DNA of 64,000 nt, taken from the NCBI RefSeq assembly GCF_014203125.1, contig NZ_JACHIH010000006.1:86228-150227 (forward strand), given 5' to 3'. A program made the translations under genes and the position numbers. The DNA is from Rhodopseudomonas rhenobacensis (GTDB lineage: Bacteria > Pseudomonadota > Alphaproteobacteria > Rhizobiales > Xanthobacteraceae). The number at the start of each line of letters is the position of its first letter. Positions within the stretch are counted from its first letter, which is position 1. Positions 7,570 to 16,369 of the stretch are shown one piece after another. The notes under the pieces were generated by a model. It worked only from the letters and a program-made list of their open reading frames with translations, searched no databases and was not told where the DNA came from.

Positions 7570-8145
7570 ATGTCGAAACGACCCTCCTCGATCGACCGGA
7601 TGCCGCCGGAGGTGCGCGACTGGATCGGCCGGCTGCGCGATCAGGGTCGCACGCTCGACGAGATCATCGCCAAGCTGCGCGAGTTGGACATCGATGCCCT
7701 GCCTTCGCGCTCGGCGCTGCACCGTCATCTTCAGAAGGCGGAGGAAGTCGCCGAGCGGATCCGCAAGTCTCGCGCCGTTGCCGACGTCATCGTGCGTCGG
7801 CTCGGCGAATCCGACCCGGACAAAACCACACGGATGAATATCGAGCTGATGCACAACGTGCTGTTCGAGATCGCATCGCGCACCTCCGACGAAGATGGTG
7901 AGCCGGTCACGTTCGAGCCGATGGAGGCGATGCTGTTGGCGAAAGCGCTCGACCATCTCGGCAAAGCCGCGAAGGACGATGTTTCGCGCACGGTGGTGAT
8001 CGAGAAGCGCGCCGCCGATCGGGCGCGGGCCGAAGCCGTCAAGGCGATCGATGCTGTCGGCGACGAAAAGGGTCTTTCCGCCGACACCATCGAACAGATC
8101 AAGGCGAAGATTTTGGGCGTGACGAAGCCGGAGCCAAAGCCGTGA
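7570..8145 (+). CDS. DUF3486 family small terminase subunit
   Basis: A 191-residue protein resembling Mu gp27 (DUF3486). The N-terminal 'SIDRMPPEVRDWIGRLRDQGRTLDEIIAKL' with 'SRSALHRHLQK' is a helix-turn-helix typical of the family and likely recognises phage DNA. The C-terminal half is helical and charged, suited for oligomerisation. In Mu-like phages it works with the large terminase in headful packaging. It overlaps the ASCH-like gene by 4 bases. Confidence 0.85.
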   Translation: MSKRPSSIDRMPPEVRDWIGRLRDQGRTLDEIIAKLRELDIDALPSRSALHRHLQKAEEVAERIRKSRAVADVIVRRLGESDPDKTTRMNIELMHNVLFEIASRTSDEDGEPVTFEPMEAMLLAKALDHLGKAAKDDVSRTVVIEKRAADRARAEAVKAIDAVGDEKGLSADTIEQIKAKILGVTKPEPKP

Positions 8146-8642
8146 TCGACACCTTTCCGCAGCTCGCTCTGTCGGTTCGCCAGCCGTGGGCGTGGGCGAT
8201 CGCCGCCGGGTTCAAGCCGCTGGAAAATCGTTCGGCCGCGATGATCAAGCACCTTCACCCGCTGAAGGGGCGTCGCGCCATCCACGCCTCCAAGGGCATG
8301 ACGCGCGACTACTACGAGCAAGCGCGAGCCTTTATGGCGTCGATTAGCATAGAGTGCCCGGCGCCGGCCGATCTGTTGCGCGGCGGCATTATCGGCAGCG
8401 TTGATGTCGTTGACGTCGTGTCGAAAAGCGGAAGCCCGTGGTTCTTCGGCCCCCGGGCGCTGGTGCTGCAGAATGCGCAGCCGTGCGACTTCATCCCGTC
8501 TGTTGGCGCGCTCGGCTATTTCGAGTGGCGGCCGGCCGATCCGTCGATTGTCCCGCCGCCGGCGCGCTGGATGCTCGCGGGCCATCATTCGATTGGCGAT
8601 GATGTCCCGGCACGGTCCGACCTGTTCGGTGACGCGCCATGA
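8142..8642 (+). CDS. ASCH/PUA-like domain protein
   Basis: A 166-residue protein whose N-terminus 'LALSVRQPWAWAIAAGFKPL-ENRS' matches the ASCH-type signature, followed by 'GRRAIHASKG' and 'GGIIGSVDVVDVV', the strands that line the putative nucleic-acid cleft. ASCH domains bind RNA, and at least one bacterial member (E. coli YqfB) hydrolyses N4-acetylcytidine. The gene is inserted between the small and large terminase genes with 4-base overlaps on both sides, so it is co-expressed with packaging. It may handle modified nucleotides or RNA, but its function here is unknown. Confidence 0.75.
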   Translation: MIDTFPQLALSVRQPWAWAIAAGFKPLENRSAAMIKHLHPLKGRRAIHASKGMTRDYYEQARAFMASISIECPAPADLLRGGIIGSVDVVDVVSKSGSPWFFGPRALVLQNAQPCDFIPSVGALGYFEWRPADPSIVPPPARWMLAGHHSIGDDVPARSDLFGDAP

Positions 8643-10234
8643 GTGACCTCCTCATCACTGCCGAGGATTGGGCGCGGCATCGGCGCGAGCAGCTCTCGCA
8701 ATTGCCGCCGCAATTGGCCAACACGTCGCTTCCCGAAGTGCTGTTGCCATATCAGCGAGAGTTGCTCGCCGCGACCGCGGCCTACCAGCTTGTGGTCGTC
8801 GACAAGTCCCGCCGGATCGGCGCTACCTGGGGAATTGGCGCCGACGCCGTTCTCACCTCCGGCGCGCGCAAGAGCGAGGGCGGGATGGATACGCTTTATC
8901 TCGGCTACAATCTCGACATGGCTCGGGAGTTCATCGACACCTGCGCGAGGTGGGCGCGCGCGTTCTCGCAGGGCTGCAGCGAGGTACAGGAGTTTCTGTT
9001 TCGCGAGCAGGATGACAAGGGGGCGGATCGCTCGATCCAGGCATTCCGGATCAGCTTCGCGTCCGGCTTTGAGATCGTTGCGCTGTCGTCGCGGCCCCGC
9101 TCGCTGCGCGGCCGGCAGGGCTATGTGATCCTCGACGAATTCGCGTTCCATGACGACGCTGACGAACTCTTGAAGGCCGCGATGGCGCTGCTGATCTGGG
9201 GCGGCAAGGTGCTGGTGATCTCGACCCATGACGGCGTCGACAATCCCTTCAACGTGTTGATCCAGGAAATCCGCGAAGGCCGGCGGCCTGGTCACGTCGT
9301 GCGCTGCAGCTTCGACGACGCGTTGCAGCAGGGTCTTTATCAGCGCATCTGCATGGTGAGGGGAAAGACCTGGTCACCCGAGGCCGAGGCGCAGTTCCGC
9401 TCCGAAATTCGCGGCTTCTACGGCTCGGCGGCGGCCGAGGAGTTGGACTGCGTCCCCTCGCAGGGCTCTGGCGTCTATCTCACCAGCGCGGTGATCGAGG
9501 CTTGCATGACCGCGGATGCACCGATCCTGCGCCTCAACTGCCCGCTCGGCTTCGAGTTGAGGTCGGACGCCGAGCGCGCGTCCTATGTGGACGACTGGCT
9601 CGAAGAACAGGTCGAGCCGGTGTTGAAGCAGCTCGATGGCCGGCTGCGCCACGTTTACGGCTACGACTTCGCGCGATCGGGCGACTTGTCGGTGATGCTG
9701 CCGCTGGCCGAAGGCCGTGACCTGGTGCGGCGGACGCCGTTCGCGATCGAGCTGCGCAATGTGCCGTTCCGCGAGCAAGAGCGGATCATGTTCTACGTCG
9801 CCGATCGGCTGCCGCGGTTCGGCGGCGCCAAGCACGACGCGCGCGGCAATGGTCAAGCTCTGGCAGAGTACGCCGTGCAGAAATACGGAGCGCTGGCGAT
9901 TGAGGCGGTGATGCCTTCGCAGCCCTGGTACATCGCCAATGTGCCGCCGCTTAAACGCCGCTTTGAAGATCGCACCATCGCCATTCCGCGCAACAATGAC
10001 GTGAAGGACGATATGCGGCAGATCAAGATGGAGCGCGGCGTGCCGAAGGTGCCGGACGATGCGCACACCACCGGCGCCGATGGTGGTCAACGTCACGGCG
10101 ACTTCGCCATTGCGCTCGTGCTCGCCAACGCGGCGATGGATGCCGGCGTGATCGAATACGCCTATCAGCCCGCGACGGCCGAGGCCGCCGGCGCCAATCT
10201 GTTCAAGACCCAAGGAGGGCGTGCGCTGTGGTGA
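8639..10234 (+). CDS. large terminase subunit (Mu gp28-like)
   Basis: A 531-residue packaging motor. The ATPase half has the Walker-A-like 'VVDKSRRIGATWG' at about 54-65 and Walker B 'VILDE' at about 163-167, followed by the coupling motif 'VLVISTHDG'. The C-terminal RNase H-like nuclease has a first acidic residue in 'VYGYDFARSGD' (Asp343). It forms the motor at the portal, cuts packaged DNA and uses the small subunit for recognition. The length is normal for the Mu-type family, and it overlaps the portal gene by 7 bp. Confidence 0.92.
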   Translation: MSDLLITAEDWARHRREQLSQLPPQLANTSLPEVLLPYQRELLAATAAYQLVVVDKSRRIGATWGIGADAVLTSGARKSEGGMDTLYLGYNLDMAREFIDTCARWARAFSQGCSEVQEFLFREQDDKGADRSIQAFRISFASGFEIVALSSRPRSLRGRQGYVILDEFAFHDDADELLKAAMALLIWGGKVLVISTHDGVDNPFNVLIQEIREGRRPGHVVRCSFDDALQQGLYQRICMVRGKTWSPEAEAQFRSEIRGFYGSAAAEELDCVPSQGSGVYLTSAVIEACMTADAPILRLNCPLGFELRSDAERASYVDDWLEEQVEPVLKQLDGRLRHVYGYDFARSGDLSVMLPLAEGRDLVRRTPFAIELRNVPFREQERIMFYVADRLPRFGGAKHDARGNGQALAEYAVQKYGALAIEAVMPSQPWYIANVPPLKRRFEDRTIAIPRNNDVKDDMRQIKMERGVPKVPDDAHTTGADGGQRHGDFAIALVLANAAMDAGVIEYAYQPATAEAAGANLFKTQGGRALW

Positions 10235-11808
10235 GTCGAATTCTCGGTCCCGACGGCAATCCCGTCGACACCACGCTCCTGTCCAGGGAAGTGGCGACGC
10301 CGACCGTGATCGGCGTGCGGGCAGTCCATCTGGAAGGCGTCGCATCCGGGCTGACGCCGGAACATTTGGCCTATCTGCTGCGCCAAGCCGCGCAAGGCAA
10401 CGCGCGCGACTACCTCACGCTGGCCGAGGAGATGGAGGAGCGATACCTGCACTATGCATCGCAGGTGCAGACCCGCCGCCTTGCGATAGAGGGCGTCAAG
10501 CCGTCCGTCGCGGTGCCGAAGGGCGTGCCGGCCAAGATCGTCGACTTCGTTCACGAACTGATCGACGATTCCGGCTTGCGCGACACGCTGGGCGAACTGA
10601 CCGACGGCATCGCCAAGGGCTATGCGGTGTCCGAACCCGTTTGGGAATACGAGCGCCGCGCGCTGCGGCCGGTCGCCTACAAATGGCGCGATCAGCGGTT
10701 CTTTCAGTTCGACCGCCTGAAGCAAACCCAGCTTCGGCTCGCGGTCGACGGCAGTCTCGACGGCGAAGAGATCACCAAGCCCACCTTCATCGTGCACAAG
10801 CCGCGATCCAAGGCCGGCATCCCCATCCGCCGCGGCTTCGCCCGTGCCGCGGCCTGGGCGTTCCTGCTGCAGTCGTTCGCATTGAAGGATTGGAGCGCGT
10901 TCGCCGAGGTGTTCGGCATTCCGCTGCGGCTCGGCAAATATCATCCGGGTGCCTCCGAGGCCGACAAGAAGGCGCTGCTGCAGGCGGTGCGCTCAATCGC
11001 CTCCGATGCGGCGGCGATCATCCCGCAAGGGATGGAGCTGGATTTTGTGGAGACCAAGGGCCAGCGCGGCGAAGCCGTGTTCGGTCAGTTGCTCGACTAC
11101 CTCGACAAACAGGTGTCGAAGCTGGTGGTCGGCCAGACCATGACGTCCGACAACGGCGCGTCGATGGCGCAAGCCAAGGTGCACAACGAGGTCCGCCTCG
11201 ACATCCAGCGCGCCGATGGCGTTCAACTCTCCAACACGCTCAACCGCGATCTGGTGCGATGGGCCGTGGCGCTCAATTTCGGGCCGCAGGATGATTACCC
11301 GCGCGTCGAACTCCCCGTCGCCGAGCCGGAAGACACCAAGGCGCTGGCGGACGGCGTCGCGAAGCTGGTGCCGCTCGGGTTCCGGGTGTCGCAGGCGGAG
11401 ATGCGGAGCAAGTTCGGCCTCTCCGAGCCCGGCGAAAATGACGAGGTGCTCAGCGCACCAGCCGGCACAACCGCGGCCAACGACGATCCCAAGAAGGCGG
11501 CGCGGCTGTCGGCGGCCGACTGCCATTGCCCGGCCTGCGGCGGATCGCAACGCGCGTCGCTCGCCGCCACAGCGGTGGCCGAGCGCGATGATCTCGATGA
11601 CCTGGTTGACGACGCGATGAACGGCTGGGAGGAACTGGTCGATCCGATGCTGAGGCCGCTGCGCGACGCGGTGGCGCGGGCCAACAGCTTCGCCGAACTG
11701 GAAGCGATGCTGCCGCAGCTCGCGGCGGAGATCGACGGCTCGAAGCTTGCCGAGGTGCTGGCGCGGCTCACCGCGAAGGCGCGCGGCCTTGGCGACGTGG
11801 CCGACTGA
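10228..11808 (+). CDS. portal protein (DUF935, Mu gp29-like)
   Basis: A 526-residue portal of the DUF935 family. Visible signatures are 'LTPEHLAYLLRQAAQGNARDYLTLAEEMEERYLHY' (given here only as the family's N-terminal helical region), 'FVHKPRSK' and the 'QTMTSDN' loop. It would form the dodecameric ring at the head vertex for DNA entry and exit. An unusual Cys-rich patch 'CHCPACGG' at about 430 could bind metal. The start is GTG at 10228 behind AAGGAGG. The stop shares a base with the MuF start. Confidence 0.9.
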   Translation: MVSRILGPDGNPVDTTLLSREVATPTVIGVRAVHLEGVASGLTPEHLAYLLRQAAQGNARDYLTLAEEMEERYLHYASQVQTRRLAIEGVKPSVAVPKGVPAKIVDFVHELIDDSGLRDTLGELTDGIAKGYAVSEPVWEYERRALRPVAYKWRDQRFFQFDRLKQTQLRLAVDGSLDGEEITKPTFIVHKPRSKAGIPIRRGFARAAAWAFLLQSFALKDWSAFAEVFGIPLRLGKYHPGASEADKKALLQAVRSIASDAAAIIPQGMELDFVETKGQRGEAVFGQLLDYLDKQVSKLVVGQTMTSDNGASMAQAKVHNEVRLDIQRADGVQLSNTLNRDLVRWAVALNFGPQDDYPRVELPVAEPEDTKALADGVAKLVPLGFRVSQAEMRSKFGLSEPGENDEVLSAPAGTTAANDDPKKAARLSAADCHCPACGGSQRASLAATAVAERDDLDDLVDDAMNGWEELVDPMLRPLRDAVARANSFAELEAMLPQLAAEIDGSKLAEVLARLTAKARGLGDVAD

Positions 11809-13052
11809 TGCGTGTCACGCGCCGGCAGACCCTCACGCTGATTGCCCGCATGGCCGCGGTGAAACGCGGCATGCAGACGCCGCCGGAGATCCTCGACTAC
11901 TTCCGGGCCAAGGATCTCGCGCCGCGGTTCTCCTGGCTCGACGTGTGGGGCGAGGAGCACGCCCACGCCTTCACGGTGGCCGGCGTCACCGAGACCCGGG
12001 TGCTGTCGGATTTCCGCGCCGCGATCGATAAGGCGCTCGCCAACGGCACCGGCTTCGAGGCCTTTAAGTCGGATATTCAAAGCCGCTTAAAGCCGCATGG
12101 ATGGTGGGGGCCGCGCCAGGTCGCCGACCCCGAGGGCAAGTGGAAAACCAAAACCGTCGATTTCACCCGGCCGGGGCGCCTGGAAACCACGTTCTGGGCG
12201 AACGTGCGCAGCGCACGCGCCGCCGGCCAGTGGAATCGCATCCAGCGCACCAAGGCGTCGCGGCCCTATCTGCTCTACGTTCGATCGACCGCCGAGCGGA
12301 AGCGGCCGGAGCATCTCGCGGTGGCCGGCACCATCAAGCCGGCAGACGATTCTTGGTGGTCGTATTGGTTTCCCCCGAATGGTTGGGGCTGCAAATGCAG
12401 CGTGCAACAGCTCGATGGCGAGGATCGCGACCGCTACCTGGCGCAGGAAGGCTATTCGGAAGACGCGCCGGACCTCGGCGCGAAAACCTACGTCAACCGT
12501 CGCACCGGCGAAGTGACGACGATTCCGCGCGGCATCGATCCCGGCTGGCAGACCAATCCGGGCCTCGCGCGCGCCCGCACGCTCGTGTCGCAGCTCACCG
12601 GCTCGCTCGCCGAGGCGGGGCCGGAGCGCGCCGCCGCCACCATCCGAAAGCTCTGGCGCGGCAACTGGCCGAAGGCGGTCGCGAAGATGGACGAGCGCGT
12701 GCATCTGCCGGTGGCCGCGTCGGCGCGCGTGGTCGACGAGCTAGACGCCAAGGTCGATATCGTCACTGTGATGAATGACGTCATGGTCAAGAAAGCTGGC
12801 AAACATGCGGCCGTCGATATCGAGAGCTTTGCGCTGGTCCAGCAGATCATCGACGCCGGCGAATGGACGGAGGACCGCGAACCGGCGGTGCGCAATATTC
12901 TCGCGGTGATCGGCGGGGTGCATTGGGTGTTGGCGATCCGCCGCTCGAGCAACGGCTACATTCAGGTGCGGACGCTGTTCAAGGTTGATGCCCGCCGCCA
13001 CGGGGAAATCCGGCGGCGCGAGGCTCGGTACAAGGCTGAAGGGAGTGAGTAG
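11808..13052 (+). CDS. MuF-like minor head protein with C-terminal nuclease-like domain
   Basis: A 414-residue protein. The MuF (phage head morphogenesis) domain spans about 60-205 and ends in the conserved 'HLAVAG...WWSYWFPPNGWGCKC' region. After a linker, residues about 295-414 form an alpha/beta region ('HAAVDIESFALVQQIIDAGEW' and 'VHWVLAIRRSSNGYIQVRTLF') resembling the barnase/EndoU/colicin-like (PBECR) domains that are often fused to MuF. Such tails are thought to be ejected into the host. The head role is well supported; the nuclease or toxin role is inference and the catalytic residues are not certain. Confidence 0.85.
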   Translation: MRVTRRQTLTLIARMAAVKRGMQTPPEILDYFRAKDLAPRFSWLDVWGEEHAHAFTVAGVTETRVLSDFRAAIDKALANGTGFEAFKSDIQSRLKPHGWWGPRQVADPEGKWKTKTVDFTRPGRLETTFWANVRSARAAGQWNRIQRTKASRPYLLYVRSTAERKRPEHLAVAGTIKPADDSWWSYWFPPNGWGCKCSVQQLDGEDRDRYLAQEGYSEDAPDLGAKTYVNRRTGEVTTIPRGIDPGWQTNPGLARARTLVSQLTGSLAEAGPERAAATIRKLWRGNWPKAVAKMDERVHLPVAASARVVDELDAKVDIVTVMNDVMVKKAGKHAAVDIESFALVQQIIDAGEWTEDREPAVRNILAVIGGVHWVLAIRRSSNGYIQVRTLFKVDARRHGEIRRREARYKAEGSE

Positions 13053-13326
13053 CAGCCGGGGGGCCGTGACATCCCCGCGTCCACCTGGGACGGTAACACG
13101 TGGCTCGGCTGCAATGAGAATATAGGGCGGCGGGGCCGCGATGGCAACTGAAACGCCAAACCGCCACACAGGGCCACAGGGGCGTTATTTCGGGCCGCCC
13201 CCTGCGATGGCACCAGCTGCGGGAAAAACGCACCAGAACGTTTAATAACCGCTTTAACTCGCGAGCTGCTTGGGGGAGAAAGGTCGCGGGCGGGATCAGA
13301 GGGCCAGTTTGGCCCAAAATGCCCCA
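13053..13326 (+). other. non-coding gap before the head operon
   Basis: About 270 bases between the MuF stop and the dyad of late promoter 2. I see no credible ORF with a ribosome-binding site and no strong terminator. The stretch contains locally AT-richer DNA around 13220-13245 (GTTTAATAACCGCTTTAAC). It may simply be an insulating leader upstream of the promoter. Confidence 0.5.
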
Positions 13327-13372
13327 GCTGACACCTGTCAGCGGTCCGACCCCGGGGGTGCACGGCTAGATG
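13327..13372 (+). promoter_or_regulatory. putative activator-dependent late promoter 2 (head block)
   Basis: The perfect dyad GCTGACA-CC-TGTCAGC at 13327-13342 is followed after 24 bases by TAGATG at 13367-13372. The protease gene starts 8 bases after that hexamer. The dyad centre lies about 32 bases before the hexamer, which would put it near -44 if the hexamer is the -10. The layout matches Mu PI, which also precedes the protease/scaffold gene I. Confidence 0.62.
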
Positions 13373-13379
13373 TGCACCC

Positions 13380-14507
13380 ATGACACGCGCTTCCGCAAGT
13401 CCCCAGTTCGCCAGCCTCGACGCCGCGCCCGATGTCGCGTTGGGCGCGGTGACGATCGATGTCGCAGCGCTCGCCGCCGGCGCCGAGGACTGCGAGCGCT
13501 GGATCCGGGTCACGCCGCGCGGCGCGATCGACACCCGCGACGATCGGCATTTCAATTTCGAGCCCGAGCGGTTGGTCGCGCGCTTCGATGCCGACGGCAT
13601 CGACGTCCCGATCGATTTTGACCATGCGATCCCGACCAAGGCCAAGCTCGGCGAGAAGGCCGACGCGGTCGGTTGGATCAAGCAGCTGCAGGCCCGTGCC
13701 GACGGCACCTATGCGCTGGTCGAGCTGCTCGCCGCCGGCGCCGCCGCGCTGAAGGCCCGCACCCACCGTTTCGTCTCGCCGACCTTCACCTACACGAAGG
13801 AAGGCCTGGCGCTGTGGCTGCATTCGGTCGCGCTGGTCGCCGCCCCGGCGCTCGCCATGCCGGCGATCGCCTCCGCCTCACTCACACCCACCAAGGAGCA
13901 ACCCATGTTGAAGGCGATCGCGAAGGCGTTAGGCCTCGCGGAAACCGCCGACGAGGCCGCGTGCCTCGCGGCGATCGGCAAGCTGTCCACCACGGATCCG
14001 TTGAAGCCGATCGCCAAGGCGCTCGGCCTGGCCGGCTCGGTCGACCAGGCGGCCTGCCTGTCGGCGATCGGCACGCTGTCGACCGGCAAGGTCGATAAGC
14101 TGGTTCACGACCAGGCGCTTGCCAATCTCACCGCGGCGACCACTCAGGTGGCCTCGCTGCAGGCGCAGCTCGCCGAGCGCAGCACCTCTGATCACAAGGC
14201 CAAGGTGGAAGCGACCATCGAGGCCGCGCTCACCGCGAAGAAGATCGTCCCCGCGCAGCGTGAACATTACACGACGCTGTGCGCCACGGCCGAAGGCTTG
14301 GCGCAGGTGACCGCGCTGCTCGGCAGCACGCCCGCAGGTCTGCAGTCCTCCGCGCTCGACACCCGCCCGACGCCGGAAGGCGGCGTCGCGGCGCCCGACA
14401 CGCTGCTCGCCAAGGCCTATGCGCTGATCGAAACCGCGGCGAAGTCGGGCCGCACGCTGTCGCTCGCCGACGCCGTCGTGCAGGCCAACAAAGGAGAAGC
14501 CAAGTGA
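13380..14507 (+). CDS. Mu I-like head maturation protease/scaffold
   Basis: A 375-residue protein. The N-terminal protease domain (about 25-170) carries the family-like 'RWIRVTPRGAIDTRDDRHFNFEP', 'PIDFDHA' and 'THRFVSPTFTY' segments of Mu-like prophage I proteins. The C-terminal half is helical and scaffold-like and contains a 31-residue tandem duplication starting at about residues 177 and 208 (LKxIAKALGLA...AACLxAIGxLST). It would shape the procapsid and then cleave the scaffold. It is the first gene after putative late promoter 2. Confidence 0.85.
   Translation: MTRASASPQFASLDAAPDVALGAVTIDVAALAAGAEDCERWIRVTPRGAIDTRDDRHFNFEPERLVARFDADGIDVPIDFDHAIPTKAKLGEKADAVGWIKQLQARADGTYALVELLAAGAAALKARTHRFVSPTFTYTKEGLALWLHSVALVAAPALAMPAIASASLTPTKEQPMLKAIAKALGLAETADEAACLAAIGKLSTTDPLKPIAKALGLAGSVDQAACLSAIGTLSTGKVDKLVHDQALANLTAATTQVASLQAQLAERSTSDHKAKVEATIEAALTAKKIVPAQREHYTTLCATAEGLAQVTALLGSTPAGLQSSALDTRPTPEGGVAAPDTLLAKAYALIETAAKSGRTLSLADAVVQANKGEAK
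13905..14507 (+). CDS. internal-start scaffold protein (Z-like)
   Basis: An in-frame ATG at residue 176 of the protease has a near-perfect Shine-Dalgarno (AAGGAG at 13893-13898) 6 bases upstream, inside coding sequence. Translation from it would yield a 200-residue protein identical to the protease C-terminus, the same arrangement as Mu genes I and Z, where the shorter product is the capsid scaffold. The signal is strong, but the product is predicted only. Confidence 0.65.
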   Translation: MLKAIAKALGLAETADEAACLAAIGKLSTTDPLKPIAKALGLAGSVDQAACLSAIGTLSTGKVDKLVHDQALANLTAATTQVASLQAQLAERSTSDHKAKVEATIEAALTAKKIVPAQREHYTTLCATAEGLAQVTALLGSTPAGLQSSALDTRPTPEGGVAAPDTLLAKAYALIETAAKSGRTLSLADAVVQANKGEAK

Positions 14508-14893
14508 GCTGCGAGCTGATCAAGGGTTTCGTCGCCGACGCCGCGATCCGCGGCAATCGGATCGTCGCCTTCCACGCGACCAAGCAGGCTGTGATCGAGG
14601 GCGCTTCCAACGTCGCCCCGCTGACCGGCGTTTCGACCTCGACCGGTGCGAAGGCTGGCGGCGTGGTCGACGCGGTGCAGCTCGGTCTGACCGAGGTGGT
14701 TGCCGGTGGCGTGCTCGCGCGCGGCGCCCAAGTCACTTCCGATGTCGAAGGCCGCGCCGTCGCTCTGCCGGCGCCGGCCGCCGCGGCCGTCACTGTGCGG
14801 ACGATCGGTCAGGTCCAGGCGGCGGCCGTCGAAGGCGACATCGTTCCGATTGTCGTCTCGGCCGGCTCCGTCTTCATCCCAGCTTCCGCCTAA
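14504..14893 (+). CDS. putative head decoration protein (DUF2190-like)
   Basis: A 129-residue, Ala/Val/Gly-rich, mostly beta protein starting at GTG behind AAAGGAG. 'GVSTSTGAKAGGVVDAVQLGLTEVVAGGVLARG' lies in its middle (positions about 45-77), and it ends 'IVVSAGSVF'. This matches the small capsid-cementing proteins that lie between scaffold and capsid genes in Mu-like and related phages. Assignment rests on composition and position. Confidence 0.65.
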   Translation: MSCELIKGFVADAAIRGNRIVAFHATKQAVIEGASNVAPLTGVSTSTGAKAGGVVDAVQLGLTEVVAGGVLARGAQVTSDVEGRAVALPAPAAAAVTVRTIGQVQAAAVEGDIVPIVVSAGSVFIPASA

Positions 14894-14991
14894 TACCCCG
14901 AGCGCGGTCACCGACAGGCGCGGCAGAAAGACCCGGCTGCAGCGGTGACGCGGCCGGGCCGTCAAATCTCTCAATCACAAGGTAGCAACCG

Positions 14992-15954
14992 ATGGCCGTC
15001 AATCGCCCGTTCCCCGTCAACCCCGTGCTGACCGCGGTCGCGATCGGCTACGCCAATCCGGCGATCACGCTGATCGCCGACCAGGTGCTGCCCCGCACCC
15101 CGGTGGGCTCCGAGTCCTTCAAATGGCTGGAGTACCCGCTGGCGGAGGGCTTCAACGTGCCGGACACCAAGGTCGGCCGCAAGAGCCGCCCGAACCGCGT
15201 CGAGTTCACCGCGACCGAGCGGGACGGCTCGACCGACGATCACGGTCTCGACGGCGAGGTCCCGCTCTCCGACATCCGGGAAGCGGAACGGCAGCGCGCA
15301 GCCGGCTTGTCGAATTACGACCCGCGCGCGCGATTGACCGAGGGGCTCACCAACAACCTGCAGCTCGCCCGCGAAGTCCGGGTGGCTTCCATCGTGCATA
15401 ACGCGGCCACCTATGCAGCCGGCCGCAAGATCTTGCTGTCCGGCTCCTCGCAGTTTTCCGATTACGTCAACTCCGATCCGATCGCGATCCTCACGGCGGC
15501 GATCGACGGCACGCTGGTGTTTCGCGCCAACGCGCTCGTGATGGGTCAGGCGGTGTGGGCAAAGCTGCGTAGTCACCCGGTGCTGGTGAACGCTCTGCGC
15601 GGCAATCTCACCAACAAGGGCATCATCACCCGCGAGGAGCTGGCCCAGCTCCTCGAGATCAAGAAGGTGCTGATCGGCGAAAGCTTCGTCAACAGCGCGG
15701 CCAAGGGTCAGAGCGTGTCGCTGTCCCGCGTCTGGGGCAAGCACATCGCAGCGCTCTACCTCGATCAGGCGGCGACCACCAAGGCCGGTGTCACCTTCGG
15801 CTTCACCGCCGAGGTCGGCACTCGGATCGCCGGCTCGATCCCCGACCCGGACATTGGCCTGGAGGGCGGCGAGCGTGTCCGCGTCGGCGAGAAGGTCAAG
15901 GAACTCGTGGTCGCGCCGGACGCCGGTTACTTCATCGAGAACGCAGTCGCGTAA
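14992..15954 (+). CDS. major capsid protein
   Basis: A 320-residue protein beginning 'MAVNRPFPVNPVLTAVAIGY' with 'QVLPRTPVGSESFKW' and 'GEVPLSDIREAERQ', typical of capsid proteins in BcepMu-type and related phages. Size, position after scaffold and decoration genes, and absence of membrane or catalytic features agree with an HK97-fold shell protein. The start is ATG behind AAGGTAGCAACCG. It should be the most abundant virion protein. Confidence 0.85.
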   Translation: MAVNRPFPVNPVLTAVAIGYANPAITLIADQVLPRTPVGSESFKWLEYPLAEGFNVPDTKVGRKSRPNRVEFTATERDGSTDDHGLDGEVPLSDIREAERQRAAGLSNYDPRARLTEGLTNNLQLAREVRVASIVHNAATYAAGRKILLSGSSQFSDYVNSDPIAILTAAIDGTLVFRANALVMGQAVWAKLRSHPVLVNALRGNLTNKGIITREELAQLLEIKKVLIGESFVNSAAKGQSVSLSRVWGKHIAALYLDQAATTKAGVTFGFTAEVGTRIAGSIPDPDIGLEGGERVRVGEKVKELVVAPDAGYFIENAVA

Positions 15955-15964
15955 GGAGCAGCAG

Positions 15965-16261
15965 ATGGCCAGGGCTCCGACCAACACCAACACCAGCGGC
16001 ACCGACGGCGCCCAGCGCGCCGGCGCCACCTCCAACGCCAGTACAGACCAGGGCGCGGGTACCGCCGCGACCACGTCCACCGACGCCGCGACACCACCAA
16101 AAAAGCGGGCTGCGAAGGCGGAGACCCAAGAGCACGTCGTCACCCGCGAGGTGCTTCACGACGGCGATCTCTATGTGGCGGGCGATGATATCTCGCTGAC
16201 CCGCGATCAGCATGCCCAGATGCATGCAGTGGGCGCGGTCGAGGAAGTCTGGCGCGCCTGA
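15965..16261 (+). CDS. small head-region protein
   Basis: A 98-residue protein starting behind a strong TAAGGAGCAGCAG leader. The N-terminal half is a low-complexity Thr/Asn/Ala/Gly stretch, followed by a basic patch (PPKKRAAKAE) and a compact C-terminal half 'VTREVLHDGDLYVAGDDISLT'. This C-terminal motif resembles short phage proteins found after the capsid gene, with unknown role (possibly a head-completion or decoration factor). Confidence 0.6.
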   Translation: MARAPTNTNTSGTDGAQRAGATSNASTDQGAGTAATTSTDAATPPKKRAAKAETQEHVVTREVLHDGDLYVAGDDISLTRDQHAQMHAVGAVEEVWRA

Positions 16262-16369
16262 AGGTTCGTGCGCCCGCCGCCGGACGCACCACGCGAGCCA
16301 TCCGGTTCGCCCCGCCGAGGACGGTCCGCCGCCCTCGGCGCCTTATCGAAAGCCCGCCGGAGAATTCCC

